NCBI RefSeq assembly: GCF_009834345.1
Contig: NZ_CP035042.1
Span: 2,604,001-2,668,000 of the forward strand
Direction of reading: 5' to 3'
DNA: 64,000 bases
From: Billgrantia tianxiuensis
Lineage (GTDB): Bacteria > Pseudomonadota > Gammaproteobacteria > Pseudomonadales > Halomonadaceae
A model generated the notes under the pieces. That model was given only the letters and a program-made list of their open reading frames with translations. It was not told the DNA's origin and did not search any database. The first letter of the stretch is position 1. The number at the start of each line of letters is the position of its first letter. Both the position numbers and the translations under genes were made by a program. Below, piece by piece: positions 27,659-37,331 of this stretch.

Positions 27659-28777
27659 TCAGCGGGAAAGGGCGCGATAAAGGTCCAGCAGCTTGCGTTC
27701 CTCCTGCTGCCAGTTGTAACGCTCGGCCACGGCCCGCTGGCCGTTCCTGCCCATCTCGCGGGCGCGCTCGGGTCGGGTCACGATGAAGTCGATGGCTTCG
27801 GCGATGGCTTCCGGGTCGAGGGGATCGACGCAGATCCCGCAATCGCTGCCCTCGACGATCTCGCGCCACAGCGGAAAGTCGGAGGCGATCACCGGCAGCC
27901 CGGCGCTCATGTACTCGAACATCTTCACCGGCAAGGCATCGAGGTAGTTGATGATCGGATGCAGCGTGACCAGCCCGGCAATCGAACTGGCCATCACCCG
28001 GCGTACGCCGTCACGGTCGAGATAGCCATGCGCCTCGACCCGGGACCAGCCGGCATAGGTCATGACCTCCTGCTCCAGGGCGAGGGTCTTGAAATCGCCG
28101 GCAAGCTGCAGCCGGCAATCCTGCTCGACCCGCTCCATGGCGCGCACTATCTCGCGTATGCCGCGAACCTCGGCGATGCCGCCCACGTAGCACACCATCG
28201 GCACCTCCCCCACGCCGGCGGTCAGGCGCGCATCGGGCGCACCGTCGAGTTCGCCCAGCATGGGGAAGTTGTTGACGTCCACGACCCGCGGATGAAACTC
28301 GCCGAAGCGATCACGAATGTAGGGGGTGGCCGCCACCACGGCATCGAAGTGGCGGCAAACCCGGCGTTGGTATGCTTCGACCCCGCGTGAAAGCACCTGA
28401 CGCGTGACCTTGCCGAGATAGTGCTTGGCCAGCATCTGGCGTGGGAGGTCTTCGTGAGCGTCATACACCACGCACTTGCCCAGGCGCTTGAGCCGCCGCC
28501 CCACGGGCATCAGCTCAGGGTCGTGGAGATGATAGAGATCGGCCTCGAGCCCCTTGGCCCGCTCGAAGACACGCCGCGTGGTCTTCACGATGCGGTTGAC
28601 CCGCCCGGGCAGGCGTCCGACATCGGCGATGGCCACGCCATCCCGTGTCTCGTCGCCCTCGCCATCGGCGACGACCAGCGTCACCGAGTGGCCGTCGGCG
28701 GCCAGCGAACGGCACTGCTTGTGAAAAATGCGAGTGTCATAGCGCGGATGGGCGGAGGTCAGGTGTGCCACTTTCAT
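27659..28777 (-). CDS. GT4-family glycosyltransferase
   Basis: This 372-residue GT-B enzyme is intact. The N-terminal domain begins MKVAHLTSAHPRYDTRIFHKQCRSLA, a start common in polysaccharide-locus GT4 proteins. DLYHLHDPELMP and VYDAHEDLPRQM lie in the acceptor domain. The C-terminal domain has CYVGGIAEVRGIREIV, and KMFEYMSAGLPVIASDFPLWREIVEG is the donor-binding EX7E motif region. The ATG at 28777 lies inside the 3' end of the Wzy-like gene (40-bp overlap). Its stop is 11 bp before the WbuB-like gene. The sugar specificity is unknown. Confidence 0.9.
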   Translation of the reverse strand: MKVAHLTSAHPRYDTRIFHKQCRSLAADGHSVTLVVADGEGDETRDGVAIADVGRLPGRVNRIVKTTRRVFERAKGLEADLYHLHDPELMPVGRRLKRLGKCVVYDAHEDLPRQMLAKHYLGKVTRQVLSRGVEAYQRRVCRHFDAVVAATPYIRDRFGEFHPRVVDVNNFPMLGELDGAPDARLTAGVGEVPMVCYVGGIAEVRGIREIVRAMERVEQDCRLQLAGDFKTLALEQEVMTYAGWSRVEAHGYLDRDGVRRVMASSIAGLVTLHPIINYLDALPVKMFEYMSAGLPVIASDFPLWREIVEGSDCGICVDPLDPEAIAEAIDFIVTRPERAREMGRNGQRAVAERYNWQQEERKLLDLYRALSR

Positions 28778-30079
28778 TATCGTTGCGTCCTTGTGAGTCC
28801 CTTGCAGCGTCATGCTGCCCCGATTCGTCATGGTGGGCGCCGGTCGCGCCGTCCTGCCGTGCGGTATCGCTGCCTGGTGCCCAGCGCGCCGTGGCCAGGG
28901 CATTGGCATAGGCGCCCCACCCCAGTGCCGGCAGTGGCCAGAACACCGGCTTGGCCAGCACGATCAACAGCAGGCAGACGAAGTTGATGGAAAAAGCGAA
29001 CACCCACCCGGCGGCACGGTCGCCGACGACGAGCATGCGGTAGGCGGCGCCGAAGAAAGCGCTGACCGTCAATCCCAGATAGAGCACGAAGCCCAGCAGC
29101 CCGTAGTTGACCCAGGCGGAGAGCATGCTGTGGGCATAGCCGCCGGTCACTTCCGCCGAACTGATGTGACCGCCGAAGCGCCCCAGCAGCGGGTTCTCCA
29201 GGATCTGCTCGACGGCACGCTGGCCGAGATTCTGGCGCGCCAGCCACGAACTGGTTCCCGACAGGTCGAGGATCTGCAGTTGGCGGCTACCGGCCAGCGC
29301 TTCGAACTGGCTGACCACCAGCGCGATAAGGGCCGCGACCACGGCCAGCAGCGTAAGCATGTACTTGACGCTCATGCCCGCCCACAGCGTCAGCAGCAAC
29401 GTCGAGAGCGCGAGAAGGCGTACAGCTCCGAACGCGCTCCCAGCACGAACATGACGAAGGCGCCGAGCACGATCAGCGCGGCGCGCACCACCGCGCGCTC
29501 GCTGACCGCGATCAGGAATACCAGCAGTACCAGGGCACTGCGGGCATACCCCTGATAAGTGGAAACGTTCTCGCCACCCTCGGCCTCGATCATCCGCCGG
29601 GCGAAGAACATCCACTGGCCGGTGGTCGCGACGTGGAACAGCAGATAGGCGGCGATCAGCACGAAGGCGATCCAGAAAGCGCGAATCAACCGCGGCGATG
29701 CGAGCGGTACGCGATACCCCATCACGAACAGCACCAGCCACAGCACCAGCGTCTCGATGGTCTGGATCAGTGCCGCGCGCATGACGCCACCGCCGAGCAG
29801 GACGTAGTTGGCCACGGCCCACAGCAGGACATAGGCAAACAGCGCGAACGCCAGCAGCGCATAACCGCGCGTCGTGCTGAGCAATGAGTAGAGCTGGGAC
29901 GGCAACAGCGCGCAGTAGACGACGAACATCATCACCGACACCACGCCGAACAGGCCCCCCAGCAGCGCCGGGATCATCCCCATCGCCACCAGCGTGTGAT
30001 ACAGGATGAAGCCCGGAAAGAGCACGAAGAAGCCGATGGCGGAAGCGCGCGCCGTCAGAGCATCACCGGACAGGATCAT
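28737..30079 (-). pseudogene. Wzy-like O-antigen/capsule polymerase, frameshifted
   Basis: This is a polytopic protein with about eleven hydrophobic segments and a large periplasmic loop containing the RQNLGQRAVEQILENPLLGRFGGHISSAEVTGGYAHSMLSAW type stretch, whose His-Ser and nearby Arg are the usual O-antigen polymerase/ligase signature. One base is missing at about 29411-29415, where GARSELYAF should continue into LALSTLLLTLWAGM. The restored length is 447 residues. Its position in the middle of the locus, between the deacetylase-like gene and the glycosyltransferases, makes it the better Wzy candidate of the two in the window. Confidence 0.8.
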
Positions 30080-30098
30080 GCCGATACCCCTGGATCGC

Positions 30099-31543
30099 TC
30101 AATCGGCCAGTACGCGTTCGTAGAGATCGCGCTGGGCCGAGGTGGTCAGTTCGGAGTTGTGCCACAACAGGCTGAAGGTTCCGCCCACGGCACGGCAGCG
30201 CCCCTTGAGCCGACTGAAGCACTCGAAGGCTTCCTCACCCGTGCCAAGCCCCAGGTAGAGCGACGAAATCACCGAAGCCTCCATGGCGATCAAAGGCCGG
30301 ATACGCAGCGCCAGCGGCTCTCCCTTGACCGGATCGAATGCCGGGTACTCGAAGCAAGTGCCACAACGGAAGCCGGGGGCTTCGGCATAGCCCAGCGTGG
30401 TGTCGTAATCGAGGCCGGCCTGCACGTAGCCCTGCAGGGTCAGCGGCATCTGCCAGCGCAGGTAGTGCATGCGCCCGCCCCACTGAGCCTGCTCGATCCC
30501 CTCCTCGGCACACACCCGGCGCAGGCGTCCGGCCTCGTTGGCCAACTCCTTGGGATTGCGGAAAGTGTGGTAGCTGGGATGCAGGCCGATCTCGTGGCCC
30601 CGCGCATGGATACGCCGCATGAGGTCGCGCATGGCCGGATGCTCCGGCTCGTAGTCGGCGTCCTTGCGCGGATCGGTACGCCACAGATGAAGTAGAACGC
30701 ACTGGTCAAGCCGTGCGCTCCGATACGTTCATCAACCAATCGAAGGTATTGAGCGGATCGAGCGGGTGCAGCCGGCGACGGGTACACAGGCGAATCCAAG
30801 GACCGACCAGCAGCGCCTGGGGCGGCCATGGCGCAGGGTGTCGCCCAGCATGACCCGGGCCAGCTTGATGTCGCGGGCAAAGCCGTAGCGACTGGGGCGA
30901 TCGACGTCATGACTCGGACGCAGGGCGAAAGCGTGCTGGCGCAGATTCACCTGGGGCCACTGGCAGCGAATCACCTGGCCCAGTACCGCCAGCCACTCAT
31001 CGACCACCGGCCGCTCCAGATAGCCGTGGCGACCGGCATGGGAGGCGCTGGCGGGGAAACGACTGTGGCGGTCGAGCACCTGGCATCGACCTCTTCCTGG
31101 CGCGACAGCATCCAGTAGGTCAGGCCCAGGATGTCATAATGGATCGCCAGTCCATCCGGCATCGGCTCCACCAGCGGCCGGGCAGGCTGGCAGCACCCGG
31201 TGCCGGCAGCGGCATGTCCAGCGGTGCGCTGAAGCCCTCGGCCGCTGCGTCCCACTGAGCGTGTGGTAGATCCACGCCGCCAGGTAGAAGCCCGGTTGCA
31301 GGCGTCGAACAGCAGATACCCCGGAGCTTCGGCATGCCGCAGATAGAGTCGTTCGGGGCCGTCGCGTTCCAGGCGCAGCGGCAGTCCGAAGCGCTCCAGC
31401 AGGATCTGCTCCAGCCAGACGAGTACCGGTTCGCCCGTCGCCGCGGCCGCTGCCGAGACGCTGGGTTGGCTACCCGGTATTTGGGGTGTCTTCGGTGCGG
31501 CGTTCAGCCGTACCCGGGAATTCCGATCATGCAATGCAGTCAT
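30099..31543 (-). pseudogene. Polysaccharide deacetylase-like protein, seven apparent frameshifts
   Basis: Joining the frames gives a carbohydrate-esterase-4-like protein of 483 residues. Recognisable segments are LTYWMLSRQEEV, RHGYLERPVVDEWLAVL, RPSHDVDRPSRYGFARDI (the Asp-containing CE4 motif), the bridge NTFDWLMNVSE...HGLTSAFYFICG, TDPRKDADYEPEHPAMRDLMRRIHARGHEIGLHPSYHTF (the HPSY metal site), and FSLLWHNSEL. Single-base deletions are inferred at about 31293, 31262, 31180, 31081, 30820, 30714 and 30680. All are minus one and there is no in-frame nonsense mutation. Deacetylases of this kind in capsule loci modify the glycan. As the sequence stands the gene is inactive. Confidence 0.82.
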
Positions 31544-31548
31544 GTCAT

Positions 31549-32474
31549 TCACTTGGATTCCCTCTTCATCAATGTACGGGCCGTGACGTATGCCTCGCGA
31601 GCCAACTGGCGGATACCGCGTTGGCTGATGGCGTAGTGGCATACCAGCCGCCCGCCCCATGCCTCCTTCATCTCCGCCACCGGCGCGATGTTGGCGCCAA
31701 TGAAGTCGAAGACGGTGCATCCCTGACGGTCGAAGAAATCCAGCGCCTCCTCGGCTACCAGATTGTTGACACCATCTTTCATGGCTTCGGTCTTCATGCC
31801 CGCCGACCAGGCCAGGGCATGGCCGCCCGGCACGAACAGACAGACACGGGTTCCCATCGCTTCCCCTTCGCCGTTGCGCGCCAGGAAGCAGACGAAGTGC
31901 TCGGGCCCCATCAGCTCGGCCAGGCGCGCGAGCTCCCCGGCGTCGAGGCGGTAGTCGAATCCCTTGCGGGCTTCCGGCCCCGCCAGGCAGTCGGCCACGG
32001 CGGCATAGTCCTCGGTGATCTCGCAGCGATAGCCCAGCCGGCGACACTTGCGTGCTTTCTTGCGCGCATTGGGGTCGATGGCCGCTTCACGCGTGGCGAT
32101 GTCGAGGTGATAGGTGTAGCGCGGGCGCGCCGCCATGTTGGCCCATTCGAAGGGCCGCACGTCGTCCGCCACCGAAGATAGGCTGAGACTGCCGCCGAAC
32201 TCGCACTGCTGCAGGTATTCGGCCAACCGGGTCAGCGCCAGGCGCTTGCGTCGGTTGCGCGATGCAGGCCGCTCGCTGGTGCACTGGAAGTCGATGGGCA
32301 GATGAGGATTGCGTGGCGGCGTCACCAGGCGACCGTGCCGGTTGCGATAGAGCACGGTCTCGAGCCGCCAGCCATCGCCCTTGTCGGGCTCGAGGATCAG
32401 CGGTTCGGCCGTGAGCCCCAGCGCTGCTCGTTGAAGCGGATCCATCCGGCATGGAACAAGGGATCGTTGTTCAT
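31549..32474 (-). pseudogene. FemAB/GNAT-like acyltransferase of polysaccharide locus, frameshifted
   Basis: This gene encodes a protein of the Acetyltransf_6 (FemAB-related) kind. It starts MNNDPLFHAGWIRFNEQRWG and continues, after one base missing in the C4 run at 32416-32419, as LTAEPLILEPDKGDGWRLETV. The C-terminal half has ARKKARKCRRLGYRCEIT, FLARNGEGEAMGTRVCLFV and KDGVNNLVAEEALDFFDRQG, the usual double-GNAT pattern. The restored length is 308 residues. Related proteins attach acyl or aminoacyl groups to exopolysaccharide sugars. Its start overlaps the previous GNAT gene stop (ATGA), and its stop is 5 bp before the deacetylase-like gene. Confidence 0.8.
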
Positions 32475-33133
32475 GGTACGGCTTTCCTTTCCGTCTCCGG
32501 TGTGGGGGGCTGCGGTTCGGGGTCCGCCCCGGGCTCATGGGCCGCCCCATCGTGGTAGTCGTCGTCGAAGTCGCAAACCAGGTAGTAACGCTGCTCGCCG
32601 CTGTCCGGGTCGTGGTAGCGCTCGGCGATGCGAAAACCGAGCCGCAGGCTCGGCTTGAGTGAAGCGACGTTGTCGGCCGAGATGCGCGCGGAGTAGCCGC
32701 GTACGCCGTTGGCACGAAAATGCAGGATGGCGGTGCGCCGCAGCTCGGTTGCCAGCCCCCTGCCCCGATGCGCCGGATGCACGCCGCTGAAGTTGGAATG
32801 AACCCGGCCTTCGCGCAGGTCGCGACGGCTGAAGCCATAGAACGCCGCCCCCACCACATGGCCTTCGATATCCAGGGCAACCACGCCGAGGCGGTCCCCT
32901 GCCAGGCGGTACAGCCAGCGTCGCGGCAGATCCAGCGGCTGGCCATCGTGCAGGTCGGTATACAGCGCCAGCGCCCCCGGCAAATGGCTGCGCCCCATGG
33001 CACAGAGCCGGTAGCCGTCGTGGCAGCGCAGCGGCACGGCGGAAAACCCGCGGATTCGCCGCAGGTTGCGGGCGATCAGCGCGGCCGCTTCGAAAGCGAG
33101 CCGGAGATATCGCTTCGGTGCGTTGACGTTCAT
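32471..33133 (-). CDS. GNAT family N-acetyltransferase
   Basis: This 220-residue protein has the GNAT core: EGHVVGAAFYGFSRRDLREGRVHSNFSGVHP, then the acetyl-CoA loop HRGRGLATELRR, and SADNVASLKPSLRLGFR. In a polysaccharide operon it could acetylate an amino sugar or a sugar hydroxyl. The start at 33133 overlaps the asparagine-synthase-like gene stop as ATGA. The C-terminal 25 residues are Pro/Glu-rich and probably disordered. The substrate is unknown. Confidence 0.85.
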   Translation of the reverse strand: MNVNAPKRYLRLAFEAAALIARNLRRIRGFSAVPLRCHDGYRLCAMGRSHLPGALALYTDLHDGQPLDLPRRWLYRLAGDRLGVVALDIEGHVVGAAFYGFSRRDLREGRVHSNFSGVHPAHRGRGLATELRRTAILHFRANGVRGYSARISADNVASLKPSLRLGFRIAERYHDPDSGEQRYYLVCDFDDDYHDGAAHEPGADPEPQPPTPETERKAVP

Positions 33134-34761
33134 GATCGACTGAACCTCTCGAGGAAGAGCTGTGCCGCGACTCCATTGTGCGAATAGCCCTGGGAGCGCA
33201 GGCGTTCGAGGGCTTCGGGAGGAAAGCGTCCCGTGGAAGCCAGGGTGTTGCCCTGGGCCAGGCCTGGCAGCAGTCGCTTCGCCAGGCGTTTGACGTGCGC
33301 CCCCGGGCCGCGACGGAAAGCGGCCAGGCGAGTCAGGCGTGCGCGCAGGCTTCGGCGCGACTGCTGTGCGGCGTTGCCCAGCGGCGCGCTGTGGCCGCTG
33401 ACCTCGGCAAACAGCTTCTCGACGAAGGTGACGTAGCCGGAGCGGCGCTCGAGCCAGTGGCGCGGCACCGATTGCCAGAACGCCATGAAGTCGCGGTCGT
33501 AGAGCGGCATCCACCAGTCATGGCCGAAGAATTCGAAGCAGCGCACCGAGTTGACGATGAACTTGGCCTGGCGCTCCTGCCAGCCGAACAGCACGAACTG
33601 ACGAATGAACTCATCGGGGTCCAAGGCTTCGTCCAGCGGGTAGTCTTGCGCCAGGCGCGGCAATACCCGTTCGCGGAAGAGTGCCTCGCCCTCGGCGCTC
33701 TCGTTCAAGATGAAGTGCCGCTGGCGCAGCGCCTCGGTCAGCTCGCCCGCCTCCATCAGGCGCCCCGCCCGCTTGGCCTCGAACACGCTCGAAAGCAGGA
33801 AACCGGTCACGCAGCAGTGGCCCGGCACGAACAGCGAACCCGGTTCGACCTTGCCCTGCTCCGTCAACAGCTTGACCGCCAGCCAGTCCTGCATGTTGAC
33901 GATGCCGCTCCAGCCCGAAGCCCACTGCTGGTAGCGCCAGTACTCCTCACTGTCGGCGACCTGGCTCCACGCCTCCTGGCTGTACTCGACGAAGGTCCAC
34001 GGCAGCCCAAGGCTCTGGGCCACCTCGCGACTCACCTTCGCCTCCTGATTGTCACGATGGCCGTAGGCATAGGTCAGCACTCGGGGATAACCGCAGCGTG
34101 CCAGCAGCGTGGCGATCAGGCGCGAATCGTAGCCACCGCTGAGGGGCACCACGATCTGTCGACCGTTGGCCATCCTGACCAACTGCTGACAGGCCTCCTC
34201 GACCACCTCTTCGAGCCGGATCAGGCGCCGGTCGTCGTCACGATCGGACATGCCGTAGTACTGGAAGCTGAAATATCGCTCCACGGAGAGCGTCAGCCCC
34301 AGGTCGGAATCGCTGACGATCAGGGCCTCGCCGGCACGCAGTTGCTTGACCCGGCGAAACAGCGTGTCCTGGCCGGTCACGTACCCGGCCAGCTCGAAAT
34401 CGGCCCGCGCTTCGTCGTGAATCTGCGTTTCGTCGACTTGCTGGCGCACCCAGTCGGCATCATCGCTCAGGTACACGTCGCCAGCATGCACGCCGTAGTA
34501 CAGTGGGATAGAGCGCACGCGATCCACGGCCGCCACCATGTCGTTGCCCCTGCGCCGCACCAGGGCGTAGAACCCATTGAGATCGCCCATGCGCTTGCGC
34601 CACGCCTCGATGCCTTCGGCCAGCTCCAGCTGCTTGAGGGCACCGCTGGCGGAAAGGCGATGCCCGTTCAGCCAGGCACTGCCGCATACGTGGCCGTCAT
34701 CGCCCGACAGCGTGCACTCCTGCCAGCGCGGGGAAGAAAAGTGACAATGTATCGAACTCAT
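33130..34761 (-). CDS. Asparagine synthase-like amidotransferase lacking the glutaminase cysteine
   Basis: The 543-residue protein has an N-terminal glutaminase-like domain and a C-terminal ATP-pyrophosphatase domain with the PP-loop VPLSGGYDSRLIA (about residue 215) and the motif FFGHDWWMPLYDRDFMAFW. True class-II amidotransferases start MC; this one starts MSSIHC and has no Cys2, so glutamine hydrolysis in the usual way is unlikely. AsnB homologues in O-antigen loci amidate uronic acids, which would suit the wbpA-E product. ATGA overlaps link it to the genes on both sides. The exact reaction is inferred. Confidence 0.85.
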   Translation of the reverse strand: MSSIHCHFSSPRWQECTLSGDDGHVCGSAWLNGHRLSASGALKQLELAEGIEAWRKRMGDLNGFYALVRRRGNDMVAAVDRVRSIPLYYGVHAGDVYLSDDADWVRQQVDETQIHDEARADFELAGYVTGQDTLFRRVKQLRAGEALIVSDSDLGLTLSVERYFSFQYYGMSDRDDDRRLIRLEEVVEEACQQLVRMANGRQIVVPLSGGYDSRLIATLLARCGYPRVLTYAYGHRDNQEAKVSREVAQSLGLPWTFVEYSQEAWSQVADSEEYWRYQQWASGWSGIVNMQDWLAVKLLTEQGKVEPGSLFVPGHCCVTGFLLSSVFEAKRAGRLMEAGELTEALRQRHFILNESAEGEALFRERVLPRLAQDYPLDEALDPDEFIRQFVLFGWQERQAKFIVNSVRCFEFFGHDWWMPLYDRDFMAFWQSVPRHWLERRSGYVTFVEKLFAEVSGHSAPLGNAAQQSRRSLRARLTRLAAFRRGPGAHVKRLAKRLLPGLAQGNTLASTGRFPPEALERLRSQGYSHNGVAAQLFLERFSRS

Positions 34762-36203
34762 GAATAGGCCTTTCGAAACAGGAGGAGATAACGCACTCCC
34801 ACCAGCACGCCGCTGAGCGGCAGTGCGACGCTCCACGGCAGCCACGCGGGTGCGAACCATCCAGCCACCATCAGCGGCACCAGCAGCACCAGGCTCCAGG
34901 CCAGCGCAGAGAGAGTGGCCATCGCCAGGACGGACAAACGGTTGCCGGTCAGGTGGGCAATCCAGGCGAGGAAACCGACCCAGCAGGCAGCACTGCCCAG
35001 GGAGAACAGCGCCACCGTCAGCAGCAGATCATCGAGCGCCGCGCCGATCGCGATCGCCACCACACGCACGCCGAGCAGCAGCGTCTGGAAGGCCAACCCC
35101 TGGCCCTGGCGCTCCAGCACCGAGAACAGATGACTCAACGGCGAGGTGATGAACACCAAGTAGAGCCACGGCGCCATCCAGCGCGCGAACTCGCCGGCCT
35201 CACGCCAGCGCTCGCCGAAGACCATGGCGAACAGTTCCGGGCCGATGAGCGCCAGCACCACGGCTACCGGCATGGCGATGTGCGCCAGCATGGCGTGCAC
35301 CTTGGCCACCAGTGCGCCCAGTGCGCCGCGCCGTTGCGACTCGGCGGCACTGGCGAAAAACACCTTGCCGACGGCCTCGCCGATCAACGACATCGGCATC
35401 GCCAGCACGCGATGCGCCAGCGCGTAGAGCCCCGCCGCCACCGGGCTGAACAGGGCGGCGAAGAGCAGCGGCGGGAGCTGCTTGCCAAGGGTGTTGAACA
35501 AGCCCGACCAGGTGGAAAACAACGGGAACTTGCGATAGCGCAGCGCCGCCGCCCAGACACCGGCCAGGCTGACGCGCTGATCGGCGACGGCACGCAGCGC
35601 CGGGCGCGCCAGGGTTAGCGTACCGGCTCCCTGACCCGCGGCATGCCCGAGCAACAGGCCGCCTCCGCCTAGGGGGCTGGCGGCGAGCTGGATCGCCAGC
35701 AGCGCCAGGGACTGCTTGATGCGTGTCGTCGCGATCTGGGAGAAGGCGCGCGTGCGTACCGCCCAGTGGCTGACCGCCTGATAACCGCCGGCCAAGGCCA
35801 CGCCCAAGGGCAGCAGCCACAGCCAGGCGGCCAAGGCCGGTACGCCAAGCGCCTCGGCCAATGCCCTTCCTCCCACTACCACCAGCAATAGCGCCGCCAG
35901 AGTGGTGAGCGCCACCACCACCAGGCTGAGCGCCAATACCTCGGCAGCCTCGCGATCGGTTTCGGGCAGCGGAATCGCCAGCTGGTAACGACCGCTGGCC
36001 ACCACGGTGAACAAGGCCAGCAGGCCCCCGTAGACCGCCAGCAGGCCGAAATCCTCCGGGGCGTAGAGCCGGGTCAACAGCGGTGCCGCCGCGATGGTCA
36101 GCAGCTGCGCACCCGCCGTGCCGCCCACAAGCACGCTCACCCCGCGAGCGAAGGCATGGGTCGGCAGCAGACGCCTGGCCGGTATGACGAGCCGATTCAG
36201 CAC
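34758..36203 (-). CDS. wzx: Wzx-like oligosaccharide flippase (MATE/MOP fold)
   Basis: The 481-residue polytopic protein has about twelve hydrophobic segments and the polysaccharide-flippase pattern: ARGVSVLVGGTAGAQLLTIAAAPLLTRLYAPEDFGLLAVYGG, then the central IGEAVGKVFFASAAESQRRG loop. It would move lipid-linked repeat units across the inner membrane in a Wzy-dependent pathway. Its 3' end overlaps the asparagine-synthase-like gene by 4 bp. The gene follows wbpE by 26 bp and is intact. Confidence 0.88.
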   Translation of the reverse strand: MLNRLVIPARRLLPTHAFARGVSVLVGGTAGAQLLTIAAAPLLTRLYAPEDFGLLAVYGGLLALFTVVASGRYQLAIPLPETDREAAEVLALSLVVVALTTLAALLLVVVGGRALAEALGVPALAAWLWLLPLGVALAGGYQAVSHWAVRTRAFSQIATTRIKQSLALLAIQLAASPLGGGGLLLGHAAGQGAGTLTLARPALRAVADQRVSLAGVWAAALRYRKFPLFSTWSGLFNTLGKQLPPLLFAALFSPVAAGLYALAHRVLAMPMSLIGEAVGKVFFASAAESQRRGALGALVAKVHAMLAHIAMPVAVVLALIGPELFAMVFGERWREAGEFARWMAPWLYLVFITSPLSHLFSVLERQGQGLAFQTLLLGVRVVAIAIGAALDDLLLTVALFSLGSAACWVGFLAWIAHLTGNRLSVLAMATLSALAWSLVLLVPLMVAGWFAPAWLPWSVALPLSGVLVGVRYLLLFRKAYS

Positions 36204-36229
36204 GTGATGTCTCTCCTTGACAGGTGGCC

Positions 36230-37315
36230 TCAGGCCACCGCTTCTCCGAGTGCCGTAACGATGCGCTCCTGATCCTCGGCGCTGAGATAAGGGTGCATCG
36301 GCAGGCTGATCACCCGGCGCGAGGCCGCATTGCCAACCGGCAGGTCCACGGCCGGATCGGCCACCGCCGGCTGCTGGTTGAGCGGAATCGGGTAATGCAC
36401 GGCGGTCGGGATGCCGGCCTCGGCCAGGCGCGCGATCACCACCTCACGGTCGTCGACTTCCACCGTGTACTGGGCATAGGCGCTGGTGTTGTAGGGCGCC
36501 ACATGAGGCGAGTCGAAGCCATGGGCGCGCAGCAGCCGGCCATAGCGCTCGGCCACCTGCTCGCGCAGCTTGAGCTCCTCGTCGAGGATGTCTAGCTTGG
36601 GCAGCAGGATGGCGGCCTGCAGCGTATCCAGGCGGCTGTTGACGCCGATCCTGACGTGGTAATAGCGCCGCCCCTGACCGTGCCGGGCAATCTGGCGCAG
36701 CACCTTGGCCAGCTCGTCGTCATCGGTAAACAGCGCCCCGCCATCGCCGTAGCAGCCCAGCGGCTTGCTGGGAAAGAACGAGGTGGTGGCGATGCTCGAC
36801 AGACTGCACGAGCGCCGCCCGCGATAGGTGGCGCCAAAGCTCTGGGCTCCGTCCTCGATCACCGGGATGCCATGACGTCCGGCAATCTCGTTGATGGCGT
36901 CCATGTCGGCGCACTGGCCATAGAGCGAAACCGGAATGATCGCGCGGGTGCGCGGCGTGATCGCGGCTTCCAGCTTCTCCGGGTCGAGCAGGTAGGTGCG
37001 CGGGTCAACGTCGACGTAGACCGGGCGCGCACCCAACAGTGCCACGGTCTCGGCGGTGGCGATGTAGGTGAAGCCCGGGGTGATCACCTCGTCACCGGGG
37101 GCGATACCCAGCGCCATCTGCGCGATCTGCAGCGCATCGGTGCCGTTGGCACAGGTGATGCAGTGGCGCACGCCGACATAGTCGGCCAGGCGCGCCTCGA
37201 GTTCGTCCACCTCGGGGCCGAGGATGTACTTGCCGTGATCGAGCACGTTGCGAATGCCGGCATTGATGCGATCGCGAATACGCACCTGCTGGGCCTTAAG
37301 ATCGATGAACTCCAT
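36230..37315 (-). CDS. wbpE: UDP-2-acetamido-3-keto-glucuronate aminotransferase
   Basis: This 361-residue DegT-type aminotransferase begins MEFIDLKAQQVRIRDRINAGI. The PLP lysine is in TTSFFPSKPLGCYGDGGALF, with the acidic VIEDGAQSFGATY before it. Together with WbpB it converts UDP-GlcNAc-uronate to the 3-amino derivative. The sequence is in frame with wbpD, with no stop between, as written. A missing G in the 37344-37348 run would restore a stop at 37332-37334. AAGGA ten bases before the ATG supports independent translation. Confidence 0.93.
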   Translation of the reverse strand: MEFIDLKAQQVRIRDRINAGIRNVLDHGKYILGPEVDELEARLADYVGVRHCITCANGTDALQIAQMALGIAPGDEVITPGFTYIATAETVALLGARPVYVDVDPRTYLLDPEKLEAAITPRTRAIIPVSLYGQCADMDAINEIAGRHGIPVIEDGAQSFGATYRGRRSCSLSSIATTSFFPSKPLGCYGDGGALFTDDDELAKVLRQIARHGQGRRYYHVRIGVNSRLDTLQAAILLPKLDILDEELKLREQVAERYGRLLRAHGFDSPHVAPYNTSAYAQYTVEVDDREVVIARLAEAGIPTAVHYPIPLNQQPAVADPAVDLPVGNAASRRVISLPMHPYLSAEDQERIVTALGEAVA

Positions 37316-37331
37316 GCGACGGGTGTCCTTG

